38,574 nt of DNA from JAVBTT01 sp031550325 (GCA_031550325.1 JAVBOR010000040.1:1-38574), one strand, 5' to 3'. Counted from the first letter of the stretch, positions 17,248-26,379 are shown. Numbers and translations are program-made. Notes: generated by a model from the sequence alone, not told the origin.

Positions 17248-17573
17248 AACAAGGGCGAACGCAGATCGTCTTGACTTTTTTATTTTGCTCGCCCCCTGCT
17301 GTTGTTGCCCGGCAATACGGGCAAACTATCGTTAGAGGAAATAGCGCTTCTGAGCGAAAGACCATAGCACGGCGCACCGCCGCCAAAAAAGTGCAGAAGA
17401 AGTTTTGCAGGCCTGAAAACGAACAAGGCGCGGCGCGCGATCGTCCGCAGAGGCATTCCATATAGCTTTTATCGAAAAAGTGGCGCATGGTCACGAGTTT
17501 ATTTGATAAAATACTTCTGTAATTCAGAGTTCTGACTGCAATGCAGGGGGGATTTCCTCCGACTTAGAGCACA
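17248..17573. other. Intergenic region between the GGDEF gene and the ilvA promoter
   Basis: No convincing gene. The first 80 bases on the minus strand continue the GGDEF reading frame up to a TAG at 17326-17328 and may encode its true N-terminus. The rest shows no strong hairpin. TATTTTATC-like A+T-rich sequence at 17496-17520 could contain the minus-strand promoter, but I cannot fix it. Confidence 0.5.
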
Positions 17574-17602
17574 TTGACGATATGGGGGAGATGGAATATA
17601 CT
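17574..17602 (+). promoter_or_regulatory. Predicted sigma-A promoter for ilvA
   Basis: TTGACG (17574-17579), a 17-base spacer and TATACT (17597-17602). The 5' leader would be about 95 nt. It contains no T-box or leader-peptide pattern that I can see. Confidence 0.75.
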
Positions 17603-17704
17603 AAGTATGAGGCGGGCGGCCCGGTCCCGTGCCGAATAGGTTAAGGCGGCAAAGGGCTGAAAGAGCGCGGTTGTCCCTCGGGCCAGCCCGGGAGCAGAGG
17701 TGTT

Positions 17705-18910
17705 ATGATGATTGAACTCAGTCGCATAGAAGAGGCCGCGCGGGTGCTTGCGCCCGTCCGCCGCAAAACAGAGCTGATTCACGTGGCGTGGCCGGGGGAC
17801 TCCCCCGACTTCTACATTAAGCCGGAAAATCTTCAGGTCACCGGCTCGTTTAAGCTGCGCGGCGCGTATTACGCGATGTTTAAAATGGAGCCCGAAGCGC
17901 GGGAGCGCGGAATATTGGCGGTGTCGGCCGGAAACCACGCCCAGGGCGTGGCGCTGGCGGCGCAGCAAATGGGCGTACCCGCGGTCATTGTCATGCCGCG
18001 CAGCGCGCCGCTTTCCAAAATAAAGTCCACGGGCGCGTACGGAGCCGAGGTGATTTTACAGGGCGACAGTTATGACGAGGCGTACGCTTACGCGCGCGAG
18101 CTTGAGCAATCCCGCGAGCTGACCTTTTTACACCCGTTTAACGACCCCGACGTCATTGCCGGACAGGGCACCGTCGGGTTGGAAATCCTTGAGGCGATGC
18201 CGGACGTGCAGGCCGTCGTGGTTCCCGTCGGCGGAGGCGGCCTGGCCGCGGGAGTGGCGTCTGCCATCAAACAGATAAACCCCGCATGCCGGGTCTACGG
18301 CGTGCAGGCAGAAAACTCCGCGTCCATGTTTGCCTCGCTGCAAAAAGGGCGGAGGATCTCGCTGGACTCCTCGGTGACGATTGCCGACGGCATCGCCGTG
18401 CGGTCGCCGGGCGAGCTCACGTTTGACTTGTGCAGGCGCTGCCTCGACGGCGTGTTTACCGTCAGCGACGAGGAGATCTCGGGCGCGATTCTGACCATGC
18501 TGGAAAACCTCAAGCTGGTCGCCGAGGGCGCGGGCGCCGCCTCGGTGGCGGCTCTGCTGTTCGGCAGGCTCAGTCTGCCGGGACAAAAAACCGTTGCCAT
18601 TGTGTCGGGCGGCAACATCGACGTCAACCTGCTCGCGCGCATCATTGATCTGGGCCTCAAGCGAACCGGCCGCAAAATGGCGTTTTACACCGAAATCTCC
18701 GACAAGCCCGGCATGCTGGGAAAACTGCTCGGCTGTATTGCCCGGACGGGCGCCAACCTCGTATCGGTTCACCACGACCGGGTGGTACACCATGTGCGCA
18801 TCGGGCATTGCGTCGTGGAAATCATTTTGGAAACATCGGGGGAAACCCATATGGAGCACATTCAAAAGACCTTGCGCGAAGAGGGCTACGCGATCCAAAT
18901 GATCGGGTAA
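17705..18910 (+). CDS. ilvA: Threonine ammonia-lyase (threonine dehydratase) with ACT domain
   Basis: The enzyme deaminates threonine to 2-oxobutyrate with pyridoxal phosphate, the first step of isoleucine synthesis or of threonine catabolism. The 401-residue protein has the cofactor lysine K50 in TGSFKLRGAYY, the substrate loop SAGNHAQG, the phosphate-binding PVGGGGLAAG and the SGGN near the cofactor ring. A single ACT domain (about 325-401) follows, as in the TIGR01127 group. Two adjacent ATGs (17705, 17708) stand after AGAGG; either could be used. There is no ilv or leu gene nearby, so this copy may be catabolic. The module A hairpin of repeat R3 lies about 60 bp after the stop and may terminate it. 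Confidence 0.94.
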   Translation: MMIELSRIEEAARVLAPVRRKTELIHVAWPGDSPDFYIKPENLQVTGSFKLRGAYYAMFKMEPEARERGILAVSAGNHAQGVALAAQQMGVPAVIVMPRSAPLSKIKSTGAYGAEVILQGDSYDEAYAYARELEQSRELTFLHPFNDPDVIAGQGTVGLEILEAMPDVQAVVVPVGGGGLAAGVASAIKQINPACRVYGVQAENSASMFASLQKGRRISLDSSVTIADGIAVRSPGELTFDLCRRCLDGVFTVSDEEISGAILTMLENLKLVAEGAGAASVAALLFGRLSLPGQKTVAIVSGGNIDVNLLARIIDLGLKRTGRKMAFYTEISDKPGMLGKLLGCIARTGANLVSVHHDRVVHHVRIGHCVVEIILETSGETHMEHIQKTLREEGYAIQMIG

Positions 18911-18921
18911 AGCCGCTGGTA

Positions 18922-19073
18922 ACCGCCCGCGAGGACGAACGAGGCTTGATCCCCGATAAAGACCCGACCACAACGCTTTCCCGGATTCACTCCGGGAAAG
19001 CGTTTCTTTGCGCGTCTTCGCAAAGACGCGAGCCTACTCCCGCTTTGTCAAAGAACCGAAGGTTCTTTGACAG
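18922..19073 (+). repeat. Mosaic hairpin repeat, copy R3
   Basis: Between the convergent ilvA and SLH genes. It opens with the same block as R1 (ACCGCCCGCGAGGACGAAC). Module A (18972-19004) has AACGCTTTCCCGGA/TCCGGGAAAGCGTT arms and is followed by TTTCTTTG, so it may terminate ilvA. Module B is at 19010-19030. Module C (19046-19072) pairs TGTCAAAGAACC with GGTTCTTTGACA over the loop GAA. There is no terminal extra hairpin. Confidence 0.85.
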
Positions 19074-19075
19074 TT

Positions 19076-21280
19076 TTATGACGCCGTGATGTACCGCACC
19101 CTGACATCCGCGGGATCGGTGTAGGCCACAAAGCTGGAGGCCAGCGCGCGGGCCTCGTCAATCGGAAGGGACTGCCCTGTCCGGGGGATATAGACGAGCA
19201 CGCCGTCGGCGATCGGCACCGTTTTCCCGTTCAGCAGCAGGCCGTCGGCCCCGAAGTCATAGCGGGAGAGGCCCGGATAGCGGTTGCAGATGACATAGTC
19301 TGCCAGCGCCGAATCGCCGTTGACAAAGGTCCTGCCTACGATGCCGCCAATCGTGCCGCGCATCGGCGCGGGAACAATCGGGTAGCACAAGAAAAACTTG
19401 CTCCCGGCGTACAGCACGGAGGTCAGGTAGGATACAGACTCCGGGTCAACGTCATCGTAGGCGAGCGGGCCGAAGGAATAGCCGTCATACAGCGTGTTCT
19501 GCATGATGATCTCAGTCACCTTGCCCGTGGCGTCGATGCCGGCGTGATAGAGCATCGACCGCGAGATGACGCTCTTGGGCAGGCTGTCGCGGGAAACCGG
19601 CCAAACATGGCCGTCCGCGCCGGCGGACTGATAAAACTGACAGTAGGGAGATACGTCCAGGCTGCCCAGCTTGTTGGTCTGCAGATTGAGAGCTCCCGAG
19701 GGCATTGTATAGCTGACGCGCGTGGCGGTTATCGACCCGGCGGCGGTGGACATGAGTGTGGCGAGCTGGCCGGAAAAGAGCGCGCGCTCGGCGGCGTCAG
19801 TTTCAAAGGTCAGGCCGTTCGGCAGCGTCACGACCGTCTGTCTGTCGTCGTCGATGGGCAGCGCCCAGCCGACCGTGTCGCTGGCCAGCGAGGGATAAGG
19901 GACGACGTCAGCGATGCTGCCGTCATACGCGAGCAGAAAGGTCAGGCGCGCGCCGACGGTGTAGGCCTGAATGCTGGCGGTGGCCAGCGGCGAAAGCGAA
20001 AACGTGTGGCCCATCGTGGTAATCTGTGTGGGCGACGTCCAGTTGGGCGCGCCGTTTTCGTACACGCCCGTAAGCTTGATGTTGCTGGCCTGCACGGTGT
20101 TGGTCAGCGGCAGGTAGGTCAAAACGTCCCACTGGCAGAGATCCGAAACGGCGCACTTCGCGCCGTTCTTATAGAGGGTGGCGCTTGCCGCCCCCGCGCC
20201 AAAAGCCGCCGTGACGGGATTCCCGGTGGGCGGCGTGCGCAGAACGGTTAGCTGACCGCCCGTGGCCAGCGAGCCCAGATACAGATATTGCAGCGCGCCC
20301 GACGCGCTGTAGGCCAGCAAAACGGTCTGCCCGGGGAAAATGTTCACCCAGGCGGCGCTGAAGAGCGCCGGCGTTTCGGAGTCGGCGTCGTACACCGGCG
20401 TCCTGGCCGGCGCCGCGTATGTCTTCCCGTCGGTGCCGGTCAGCGCCAGGTTGGTGGCGTCCTTGACCACCACGGTCTGGATGGTCTGCTGCGAGGGGGA
20501 AAAGCTCATCAGAACGTCGTCCTTGTTCAGCAGCGCCGTACCCATGCGCCCGGCGCTCGAGGACGAGGGCGCCGCAGAGCAGGCGACGAGCCCGTCGGAG
20601 GTCAGGACAGCCGGCGTGATGCCGTCGGGCATCAGCGCGGACGTGGAGAGCAGAATGGTCTGGGACTCGGTCACGCCGAACTTGGACAGGTAGGGCGTCG
20701 TTTCGCCCATCTTGGGCAGGGAGAGCAGGTTGTAGATCAGTCTGGCGGCGGTGGCGCGGCTGATCGAGGCCGTCGGGGCAAAGCTGAACTCCTTGCTGAG
20801 CCCGATGGAGGCTGCCTTGTTGATGTAGCTGTAGGGCCAGTTCATGCCGACCTGCTCGTCCTTGTAGCCGAGCACATGCATGAGCACCGTGAGGGTTTGG
20901 CCGTAGTTGATGGCGTCATCGGGGCCGAACGAGCCGTTCGGGTACCCCGAGACGAGCCCGAGGCTGCTGGCGGCGTTGACCCAGCCCAGCGCCCAGTGTC
21001 CCGCCCGGACGTCGGGGAACTTGATATAGCTTGTGTACAGGGACGGATCTATATCCGGCGTGGACAGCCGCACGGCCAGAACGCAGAAGCTGGCGCGGGT
21101 CAAAATGCCGTCGGGCAGAAACGCGCCGCCCGGAACGCCCTGAAAAATGCCCAGCGCGTGCAGCAGATCAAGCTTCTGCGAAAGAGCCGGATCGGTGACA
21201 TCTGAAAATGACGCGAGCGAGGCCGGCACGCAGCAAAGCAGCAGCGCCGCGCAAAGAACAAGTGCGATAAGACGTTTCAT
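19076..21280 (-). CDS. S-layer homology (SLH) domain protein, secreted
   Basis: The 734-residue protein begins with a signal peptide (MKRLIALVLCAALLLCCVPA, cleavage near ASLAS). Three SLH repeats follow at about 24-75, 85-145 and 150-210; GHWALGWVNAASSLGLVSGY and YGQTLTVLMHVLGY show the pattern. SLH domains bind pyruvylated wall polysaccharide, so the protein is held on the cell surface. The remaining 520 residues are strand-rich, Ser/Thr/Ala-rich and unassigned. ATG at 21280 follows AGGAGG by six bases. It lies 10 bp after the permease gene and so is the last gene of the MacAB-like operon, which suggests a surface partner or cargo of that exporter. Confidence 0.88.
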   Translation of the reverse strand: MKRLIALVLCAALLLCCVPASLASFSDVTDPALSQKLDLLHALGIFQGVPGGAFLPDGILTRASFCVLAVRLSTPDIDPSLYTSYIKFPDVRAGHWALGWVNAASSLGLVSGYPNGSFGPDDAINYGQTLTVLMHVLGYKDEQVGMNWPYSYINKAASIGLSKEFSFAPTASISRATAARLIYNLLSLPKMGETTPYLSKFGVTESQTILLSTSALMPDGITPAVLTSDGLVACSAAPSSSSAGRMGTALLNKDDVLMSFSPSQQTIQTVVVKDATNLALTGTDGKTYAAPARTPVYDADSETPALFSAAWVNIFPGQTVLLAYSASGALQYLYLGSLATGGQLTVLRTPPTGNPVTAAFGAGAASATLYKNGAKCAVSDLCQWDVLTYLPLTNTVQASNIKLTGVYENGAPNWTSPTQITTMGHTFSLSPLATASIQAYTVGARLTFLLAYDGSIADVVPYPSLASDTVGWALPIDDDRQTVVTLPNGLTFETDAAERALFSGQLATLMSTAAGSITATRVSYTMPSGALNLQTNKLGSLDVSPYCQFYQSAGADGHVWPVSRDSLPKSVISRSMLYHAGIDATGKVTEIIMQNTLYDGYSFGPLAYDDVDPESVSYLTSVLYAGSKFFLCYPIVPAPMRGTIGGIVGRTFVNGDSALADYVICNRYPGLSRYDFGADGLLLNGKTVPIADGVLVYIPRTGQSLPIDEARALASSFVAYTDPADVRVRYITAS

Positions 21281-21290
21281 GGAGGTCCTC

Positions 21291-22505
21291 CTATTCATTC
21301 CGGAGCGCCACAACAGGCTGAAGCCCGGAGGCTTTAAAGGCCGGATATACGCCGAAAACAATGCCGAGCGCGATGGACACGAGCAGCGCGATGCCGGTGA
21401 TGATCAGGTTGGGCCGGACAATGAGGTCATATTGCATCTTCCCCCAGAAAAGCGTGCCCACAAAACCGGCCACCACGCCGATCAGTCCGCCGCAGAGCGA
21501 CAACACTGAGGCCTCGATTAAAAACTGGGTCACAATGCTGCGGCGCGGCGCGCCGATGGCCTTGCGAATGCCGATTTCCCTGGTGCGCTCTGTCACTGTG
21601 ACCAGCATGATGTTCATGATGCCGATGCCGCCGACGAGCAGGCTGATGGCCGCGATGCAGGCCATGAAAATCGTCTGCTGGCGATTTGTCTCGGAAATCT
21701 CGTCGAGATAATCGTTTGCCGAGCCGACGTAATAGTAGCCGTTCTGGTCCTGATCAATCTGGGTGGCCAGGAAGTCCTCCAGCTCCTCTGTGGCTTCGGG
21801 GATCATAAAGGCGTCGCGCATCTTGACGGTGTAGTCTGTTCCCCAGAGCTGCTGGCCGATGATTGAGGCCGAGGTATACGGCATGGCGATCATGAAGTCC
21901 TGCGAATACTCCAGATACTCAGGCTCGGTCATAAAGTCCTTTTGGGCGTAGGTGCCGACCACGCGAAACGGTTCGCCGCTGATCATGATGGTCTTTTCCA
22001 CGGGGTCCTGCGCGCCGAACAGCGCGGTGGCCGTGCGGTATCCGATGACGCACACGCGTGAGCCGTACAGGATGTCCACCAGGCACAGGTCACGCCCTCT
22101 TTCAAGCGTGTAGCCCGTGCAGAGGGAAAACTGCTCCGAGCCCAGAGAGAGCTGCATCTGGCGCGACAGCCCGTCGCCGTATTTGACCGTGGCAGAACCC
22201 CGCCCGTTGGGAGTGACGCCGAGCACGAGATCGCTCATCTCGGCGTTGATAAACCGGCCCAGCCTCTCGGAGAGGCCGTTTGTTCCCGTGGGGTCGTAAT
22301 CCCAGGAGTAGGCGTAGACGCTGAGCGTGTTCTGCCCCATCCACATCATGCGCTCCAGCGTCTGCTGGTTGTTGGCCTCCGTCACCGACACAAGCGCGAT
22401 GACGGCTGCCACGCCGATGACGGTGCCGAGCATCGTGAGCAGAGAGCGAACCTTCTTGGCGCGGATGGCGGCCAGCGCCATGGAAAACGCCTGCAAAAAC
22501 GTCAT
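21291..22505 (-). CDS. ABC transporter permease, MacB/FtsX type
   Basis: The 404-residue protein has the MacB layout: one N-terminal helix (about 20-42, RSLLTMLGTVIGVAAVIALV), a large extracytoplasmic domain (about 45-275) and three C-terminal helices (about 280-300, 325-355 and 370-395). TERTREIGIRKAIGAPRRSI is the typical cytoplasmic coupling segment. MacB-type proteins do not move substrate through the membrane but use ATP in the cytoplasm to drive work outside, through an adaptor. The start overlaps the ATPase stop in ATGA with GGGAGG upstream. It pairs with the ATPase and HlyD-like adaptor next to it. Confidence 0.93.
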   Translation of the reverse strand: MTFLQAFSMALAAIRAKKVRSLLTMLGTVIGVAAVIALVSVTEANNQQTLERMMWMGQNTLSVYAYSWDYDPTGTNGLSERLGRFINAEMSDLVLGVTPNGRGSATVKYGDGLSRQMQLSLGSEQFSLCTGYTLERGRDLCLVDILYGSRVCVIGYRTATALFGAQDPVEKTIMISGEPFRVVGTYAQKDFMTEPEYLEYSQDFMIAMPYTSASIIGQQLWGTDYTVKMRDAFMIPEATEELEDFLATQIDQDQNGYYYVGSANDYLDEISETNRQQTIFMACIAAISLLVGGIGIMNIMLVTVTERTREIGIRKAIGAPRRSIVTQFLIEASVLSLCGGLIGVVAGFVGTLFWGKMQYDLIVRPNLIITGIALLVSIALGIVFGVYPAFKASGLQPVVALRNE

Positions 22506-23203
22506 GAAGTCACCTCCCGGAGCTGTTCATCCGCAACGATGTTTCCGTCGGCAACAGACACGGAACGCCGCGCGACTTTGGATACATGCAGATCATGGGT
22601 GATCAGAATGATGGTGGTCCCGTCGGCGTGAAGCTCGTTGAGGATTTTGATGACATGTTCTCCCGTGCGGGAGTCCAGGTTGCCCGTCGGCTCGTCCGCC
22701 ATAATGATGCTGGGCTTGGTGGCGATGGCGCGGGCGATGGCCACACGCTGCTGCTGCCCGCCGGACAACTCGCTGGGCTTGTGAAACATGCGCTCCAGAA
22801 GGCCGACGCGCATCAGCGCGTCCTCTGCGCGCTCATGCCGTTCGCTGCCCGAAACGCCCTGATAAATGAGCGGAAGCTCGACATTTTCGGCGGCGGTCAG
22901 GCCGCCGAGCAGGTTAAAGCCCTGAAACACAAAGCCGATTTCCCGGTTACGGATCGAGGCCAGCTTGCGGTCGGGCATGCTGCTCACGCGCTGGCTGTTG
23001 AGGGTATAGTCACCGTAGGTCGGCATGTCCAGACAGCCCAAAATGTTCATCAGCGTGGACTTGCCCGACCCCGAAGGCCCGACAATGGACAGAAATTCTC
23101 CCCGCTCCACGGTCAGAGAGACGCCGTTCAGCGCGCGCACCTCGCTGTCCAGCCCTTCATTGTAAATCTTAAAGATATTGTGGATTTCAATTACATTGTC
23201 CAT
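22502..23203 (-). CDS. ABC transporter ATP-binding protein, MacB/LolD type
   Basis: The 233-residue ATPase has Walker A GPSGSGKST (42-50), Q-loop VFQGFNLL, signature LSGGQ (146-150), Walker B IIMADE (166-171) and the H-loop ITHD. The sequence is close to the MacB/LolD group, which partners with FtsX-like permeases. ATG at 23203 comes four bases after the end of the adaptor gene; only GGTGA serves as a binding site, so translation is likely coupled to the upstream gene. It energises the permease encoded next. Confidence 0.95.
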   Translation of the reverse strand: MDNVIEIHNIFKIYNEGLDSEVRALNGVSLTVERGEFLSIVGPSGSGKSTLMNILGCLDMPTYGDYTLNSQRVSSMPDRKLASIRNREIGFVFQGFNLLGGLTAAENVELPLIYQGVSGSERHERAEDALMRVGLLERMFHKPSELSGGQQQRVAIARAIATKPSIIMADEPTGNLDSRTGEHVIKILNELHADGTTIILITHDLHVSKVARRSVSVADGNIVADEQLREVTS

Positions 23204-23207
23204 ATGG

Positions 23208-25322
23208 TCACCGCAGGGGCCTTGGCGGCTGGACAACGACCGCTCCGTCGCCGCCGTCAACAATCACGCCGCCGTCAACGGCCTTGCCGTCATCGGGGAC
23301 GATCTCGCCGCCATCGTCGGGGACGATCTCGCCGCCATCGTCGGGAACGACCGCGCCGCCGTCGTCAGGAACGACCGCGCCGCCGTCATCGGGGAGAACC
23401 TCGCCGCCGTCGTCGGGAACGACCTCGCCGCCGTCATCGGGGGAAGGCGACGCCTCATCTTCATCGGACGGCTCAACGGACGGGGAGGGCGTGGGGGACG
23501 GCTTGGTGGGAAGCTTATGCGTGCAGACAACGTCGCCCTCCTCAAGGCCGGACTTGATCTCCACGACGTCCTTGTAGTTGTTTTCAATGATCATTTGCTG
23601 GGAAATGCCGATTTCCACGGGAACCGCGTAAAAGCCCTCGGGCATGTCGGCGTCCTGCAGATCAATGGCGTTTTCCGGGCGCTCGTCACGCTTAACGTAG
23701 ACGCACTGGCCGCTGAGCAGGGGCTTGACGGCGTCCACGGGCACCACGAGCGGGTTGAGGCTCTGCTCAAGGATAACCAGATACGAAACGCCGTAGCTGT
23801 TCATCAGCAGCCCTTCGCTGTTGTCGGCCTCGATGACAAACGGATAATAGACGTTGCCCCTGCCGCCCTGATTCTGGTCGCCCTGGCCCTGGGGAGAGAT
23901 ATACTTGACCGTGGCCTTCACGCCAAGGTCGGTCTGCCCGTCCATTGTGAGCATGATGGGCATGCCCACCTGAATCGACTCCAGATCCTGCTGGGAAACG
24001 GTGGCGTCTATGAGAACGGTGGTCATCCTGGCCACCGTGCAGATCTCGGCGCCAGCCTCCATCATCATGCCGGGCATCGCGTTGTAGTTCATCAGCGTAC
24101 CGCTCATGGGCGCCACAACCGTCAATTCGGCGCGTGTGGCGTCGGCCTCAGCGATGGCCGTGTTCTTCTCGGCGATCACGGCGTTGGCGGTGTCAATGAT
24201 GTCCTGCTGGCCCTGGATGGCCGTCTTGAAACCCTCCAGCCGGCTTTCGTCGGGAACGTAGTCCACGCTGGCCAGCAGCGTCCCGGCGGTGTATTCGTAG
24301 TTGTTGCGCAGAGCGTATACCTTCATGTTGCCCGAAGCGCCGACCGACAGAACCTCTTCGCGGGAGTACTCGAGCGCTCCGCTTGCCGTAGGCAGCGCCA
24401 CCTCGCCCGAGGACAGCGTAATGGAGGAGGACGCGGGCATATCCTTGGTCAGCGAGCCGGGGTTTTTCAGCGTGATTTCCACTTCGAACGTGATGGTGCC
24501 GTCGGTGTGAATGTTCCTTGCCGTTTCGACGCCTGTAACCGTGCCGGTCTGCACCGTCATCACTGAGGGAATGGACACCGAGACGCTCATGCCCGTCTTG
24601 ATATCCCCTATGTATCCGTAGGAAAAGTGTTGGCGCAAGATCATGGTATCGTCAATGACCAAAAGCCCGAGACCCGCTCCCTGTTCAACGCGGCTGCCGA
24701 TGGTGACCTTAGTCACTTCAAGGGCCTTGCCCGAAAACGGGGCGGTCAGCGTGGCGTTTTGGATCTGTTCGTAGATGTCGGCGTTTTCCTCCTGCATCTG
24801 CTTGTCAATCTTGCCGATCTCCTCCTCCGCCTTTTTTATGCGCGCGTTCTCCGTTTCAATGTCCTTGTTCAGCGCCTCAATCTGCTTGTCAATCTCGGCG
24901 CCATCGAGTACGCACAAAACCTGCCCCTCTTCAACGGGCATGCCGGGGTATCCGTCAGCCATCAAAACAGAACCCTTTATCTGGGCTGAGATCACCTGGG
25001 AGTCCATCGGCTTGACCGACCCGTAGCCCTGGATACTGCGTTCAAGCTTCTCCACGCGGCGGACGATGTCGGTCTTGTAGTAGGGCGTTTCGGGCTTGAA
25101 AAAGACCTCATACACGGCAAAGACCATGCCGACGATGAGCGCAATAACCACCACAGACGCAACAATGCGCTTTGTATTTCTTTTTCGGCGAATGGCCCGA
25201 AGCTTTAGCCTTTGCTGCTCAAGATGATCGGGAGGAAGGTCACCGGCGGGCGCCCCGTTGGGCGCGGGAGCGGGAACGGGAACACCTGTCTCGGCGGGCT
25301 GAACCGTGTTGGTCTCACTCAT
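23208..25322 (-). CDS. HlyD/MacA-family adaptor with acidic repeat tail
   Basis: The 704-residue protein is anchored by one helix (about 50-72) after a Pro/Ala-rich cytoplasmic start. Then come a lipoyl half, a helical hairpin (KQIEALNKDIETENARIKKA and on), the second lipoyl half, and barrel strands. A second hairpin-plus-lipoyl unit (about 355-440) follows, so the adaptor module seems duplicated. Beyond about 600 the chain is disordered: a PSPTPSPS segment, then six copies of the 8-residue unit PDDGGxxV and a shortened seventh (628-682). The ATG follows AAGGAG. It heads the operon with the MacB-like ATPase, permease and SLH protein. The long acidic tail is unusual for MacA; it may bind calcium or the wall. 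Confidence 0.9.
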   Translation of the reverse strand: MSETNTVQPAETGVPVPAPAPNGAPAGDLPPDHLEQQRLKLRAIRRKRNTKRIVASVVVIALIVGMVFAVYEVFFKPETPYYKTDIVRRVEKLERSIQGYGSVKPMDSQVISAQIKGSVLMADGYPGMPVEEGQVLCVLDGAEIDKQIEALNKDIETENARIKKAEEEIGKIDKQMQEENADIYEQIQNATLTAPFSGKALEVTKVTIGSRVEQGAGLGLLVIDDTMILRQHFSYGYIGDIKTGMSVSVSIPSVMTVQTGTVTGVETARNIHTDGTITFEVEITLKNPGSLTKDMPASSSITLSSGEVALPTASGALEYSREEVLSVGASGNMKVYALRNNYEYTAGTLLASVDYVPDESRLEGFKTAIQGQQDIIDTANAVIAEKNTAIAEADATRAELTVVAPMSGTLMNYNAMPGMMMEAGAEICTVARMTTVLIDATVSQQDLESIQVGMPIMLTMDGQTDLGVKATVKYISPQGQGDQNQGGRGNVYYPFVIEADNSEGLLMNSYGVSYLVILEQSLNPLVVPVDAVKPLLSGQCVYVKRDERPENAIDLQDADMPEGFYAVPVEIGISQQMIIENNYKDVVEIKSGLEEGDVVCTHKLPTKPSPTPSPSVEPSDEDEASPSPDDGGEVVPDDGGEVLPDDGGAVVPDDGGAVVPDDGGEIVPDDGGEIVPDDGKAVDGGVIVDGGDGAVVVQPPRPLR
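23277..23441. repeat. 24-bp in-frame tandem repeat encoding PDDGGxxV
   Basis: About seven tandem 24-bp units inside the adaptor gene encode residues 628-682. Units vary between GEVV, GEVL, GAVV and GEIV at the third to last positions. Such repeats change copy number by slippage without breaking the frame, so tail length may differ between strains. Confidence 0.9.
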
Positions 25323-25372
25323 TCTGGCTTCTCCTTATGCATTTTGATAAACTGCCTAAACTACAGATTTTC

Positions 25373-25401
25373 AGTATATTCTTCCCGCGGGGGTAAAGCA
25401 A
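25373..25401 (-). promoter_or_regulatory. Predicted sigma-A promoter for the adaptor-MacB-SLH operon
   Basis: On the minus strand, TTGCTT (25396-25401), a 17-base spacer and TATACT (25373-25378), about 50 bp before the adaptor start. Confidence 0.7.
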
Positions 25402-25523
25402 GGCAGGACAGGAATCGGTTGACAACAAATCGGTTACAACTTCCCCGCCTGGCAAGGCCCTCCAAAAAAGATTAAACAACGCCATGAGATTAGACGTACG
25501 GCCGGCCAGAGTGTTCCGGTTTT

Positions 25524-25551
25524 GGGAAAAAACTCTTTGGAAAGTTTTCCC
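25524..25551 (-). terminator. Probable terminator after the HAD phosphatase gene
   Basis: An inverted repeat, GGGAAAACT with AGTTTTTTCCC on the minus strand, starts four bases after the stop codon of the HAD gene. The stem is imperfect and the loop is A/C-rich. Confidence 0.5.
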
Positions 25552-25554
25552 TTG

Positions 25555-26361
25555 TTACAGCCAGGGAATCATGTGGCCGAGCGACGAAAACACCAGATCG
25601 GGCTGAATTTCAGTTTCGTCGAGATCGCAAAGCGCCGTTTCGCCCGACAGCACCAGAATACTGGTCAAACCATGGGCCCGTCCCATCGCAACATCGGTGT
25701 ACAGCCGGTCGCCGACCATGGCCGTCTGTCCGGGAGAGGCGTCCGCCAGCGAGCGCGCGTAGTCGACAATAGGGCGGTGAGGCTTTCCGACGATGACGTC
25801 GGGCCGGCGGCCGGTCGAGGCCTCGATAAAGGCGTGGATCGCGCCGATATCGGGGATAAATCCCGTCGGGGTTGGACAGTTGAGGTCGGGATGCGTGGCG
25901 ACAAACGGAAGGCCCATGCGCACAAGCTCACATACGCGGCAGAGCTTGGCGTAATCCAGAGAGGTGTCAAACGCCGTGACCACCAGCTCGGGCGTCCGGT
26001 CGTCGAGGACAATGCCCTCTTGACGAAACTCATCGCGGAGCGCTTCGGTTCCGAGCAAATAAACCCGCTTGCCGCGCTCATGCGCGCGCAGGTACGCCAC
26101 CGTGGCCTGGCCGGAGGTCGCCACCTCGTCCGGGGAGACCGACACGCCGAGGGCGGCGAGCTTGCGCACATAGTCGGCCTGCGTCCTGGAGCTGTTGTTG
26201 GTCAGAAAGAGAAAGCGCCTGCCAAGGCTAGACAGCCGCTGAAGAAACTCAAGCGAGCCCTCAATCAAGGTGTCGCCGACATAAAAGGTGCCGTCCATAT
26301 CGAGCAAAAAGCAATGAATCCCGCCGAGCAGGCGGAGGGGGTCGGCGTTGACAGCGGGCAT
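25555..26361 (-). CDS. HAD-IIA family hydrolase, NagD/AraL-like phosphatase
   Basis: The 268-residue protein is a haloacid-dehalogenase-type phosphatase with a C2 cap. Motif I is LLDMDGTFYVGD (nucleophile and acid-base aspartates), motif II is FLTNNSS, the motif III lysine lies in VIVGKPH, and motif IV is MVGDRLYTDV. Family members hydrolyse small phosphates such as nucleoside monophosphates, sugar phosphates or 4-nitrophenyl phosphate; the true substrate is not evident. ATG follows GGAGG. It sits after the rplL terminator and may be expressed by read-through. Confidence 0.9.
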   Translation of the reverse strand: MPAVNADPLRLLGGIHCFLLDMDGTFYVGDTLIEGSLEFLQRLSSLGRRFLFLTNNSSRTQADYVRKLAALGVSVSPDEVATSGQATVAYLRAHERGKRVYLLGTEALRDEFRQEGIVLDDRTPELVVTAFDTSLDYAKLCRVCELVRMGLPFVATHPDLNCPTPTGFIPDIGAIHAFIEASTGRRPDVIVGKPHRPIVDYARSLADASPGQTAMVGDRLYTDVAMGRAHGLTSILVLSGETALCDLDETEIQPDLVFSSLGHMIPWL

Positions 26362-26379
26362 ATGAAACTCCTCCGATCG

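Noticed and set aside
23277..23441. CRISPR-like periodicity
   Set aside because: The 24-bp units are directly adjacent, without spacers, and encode a regular peptide repeat in frame.
23178..24566. Long plus-strand open frame (462 codons) opposite the adaptor gene
   Set aside because: It mirrors codon bias and the tandem repeat of the real minus-strand gene, has no binding site and no recognisable protein motif.
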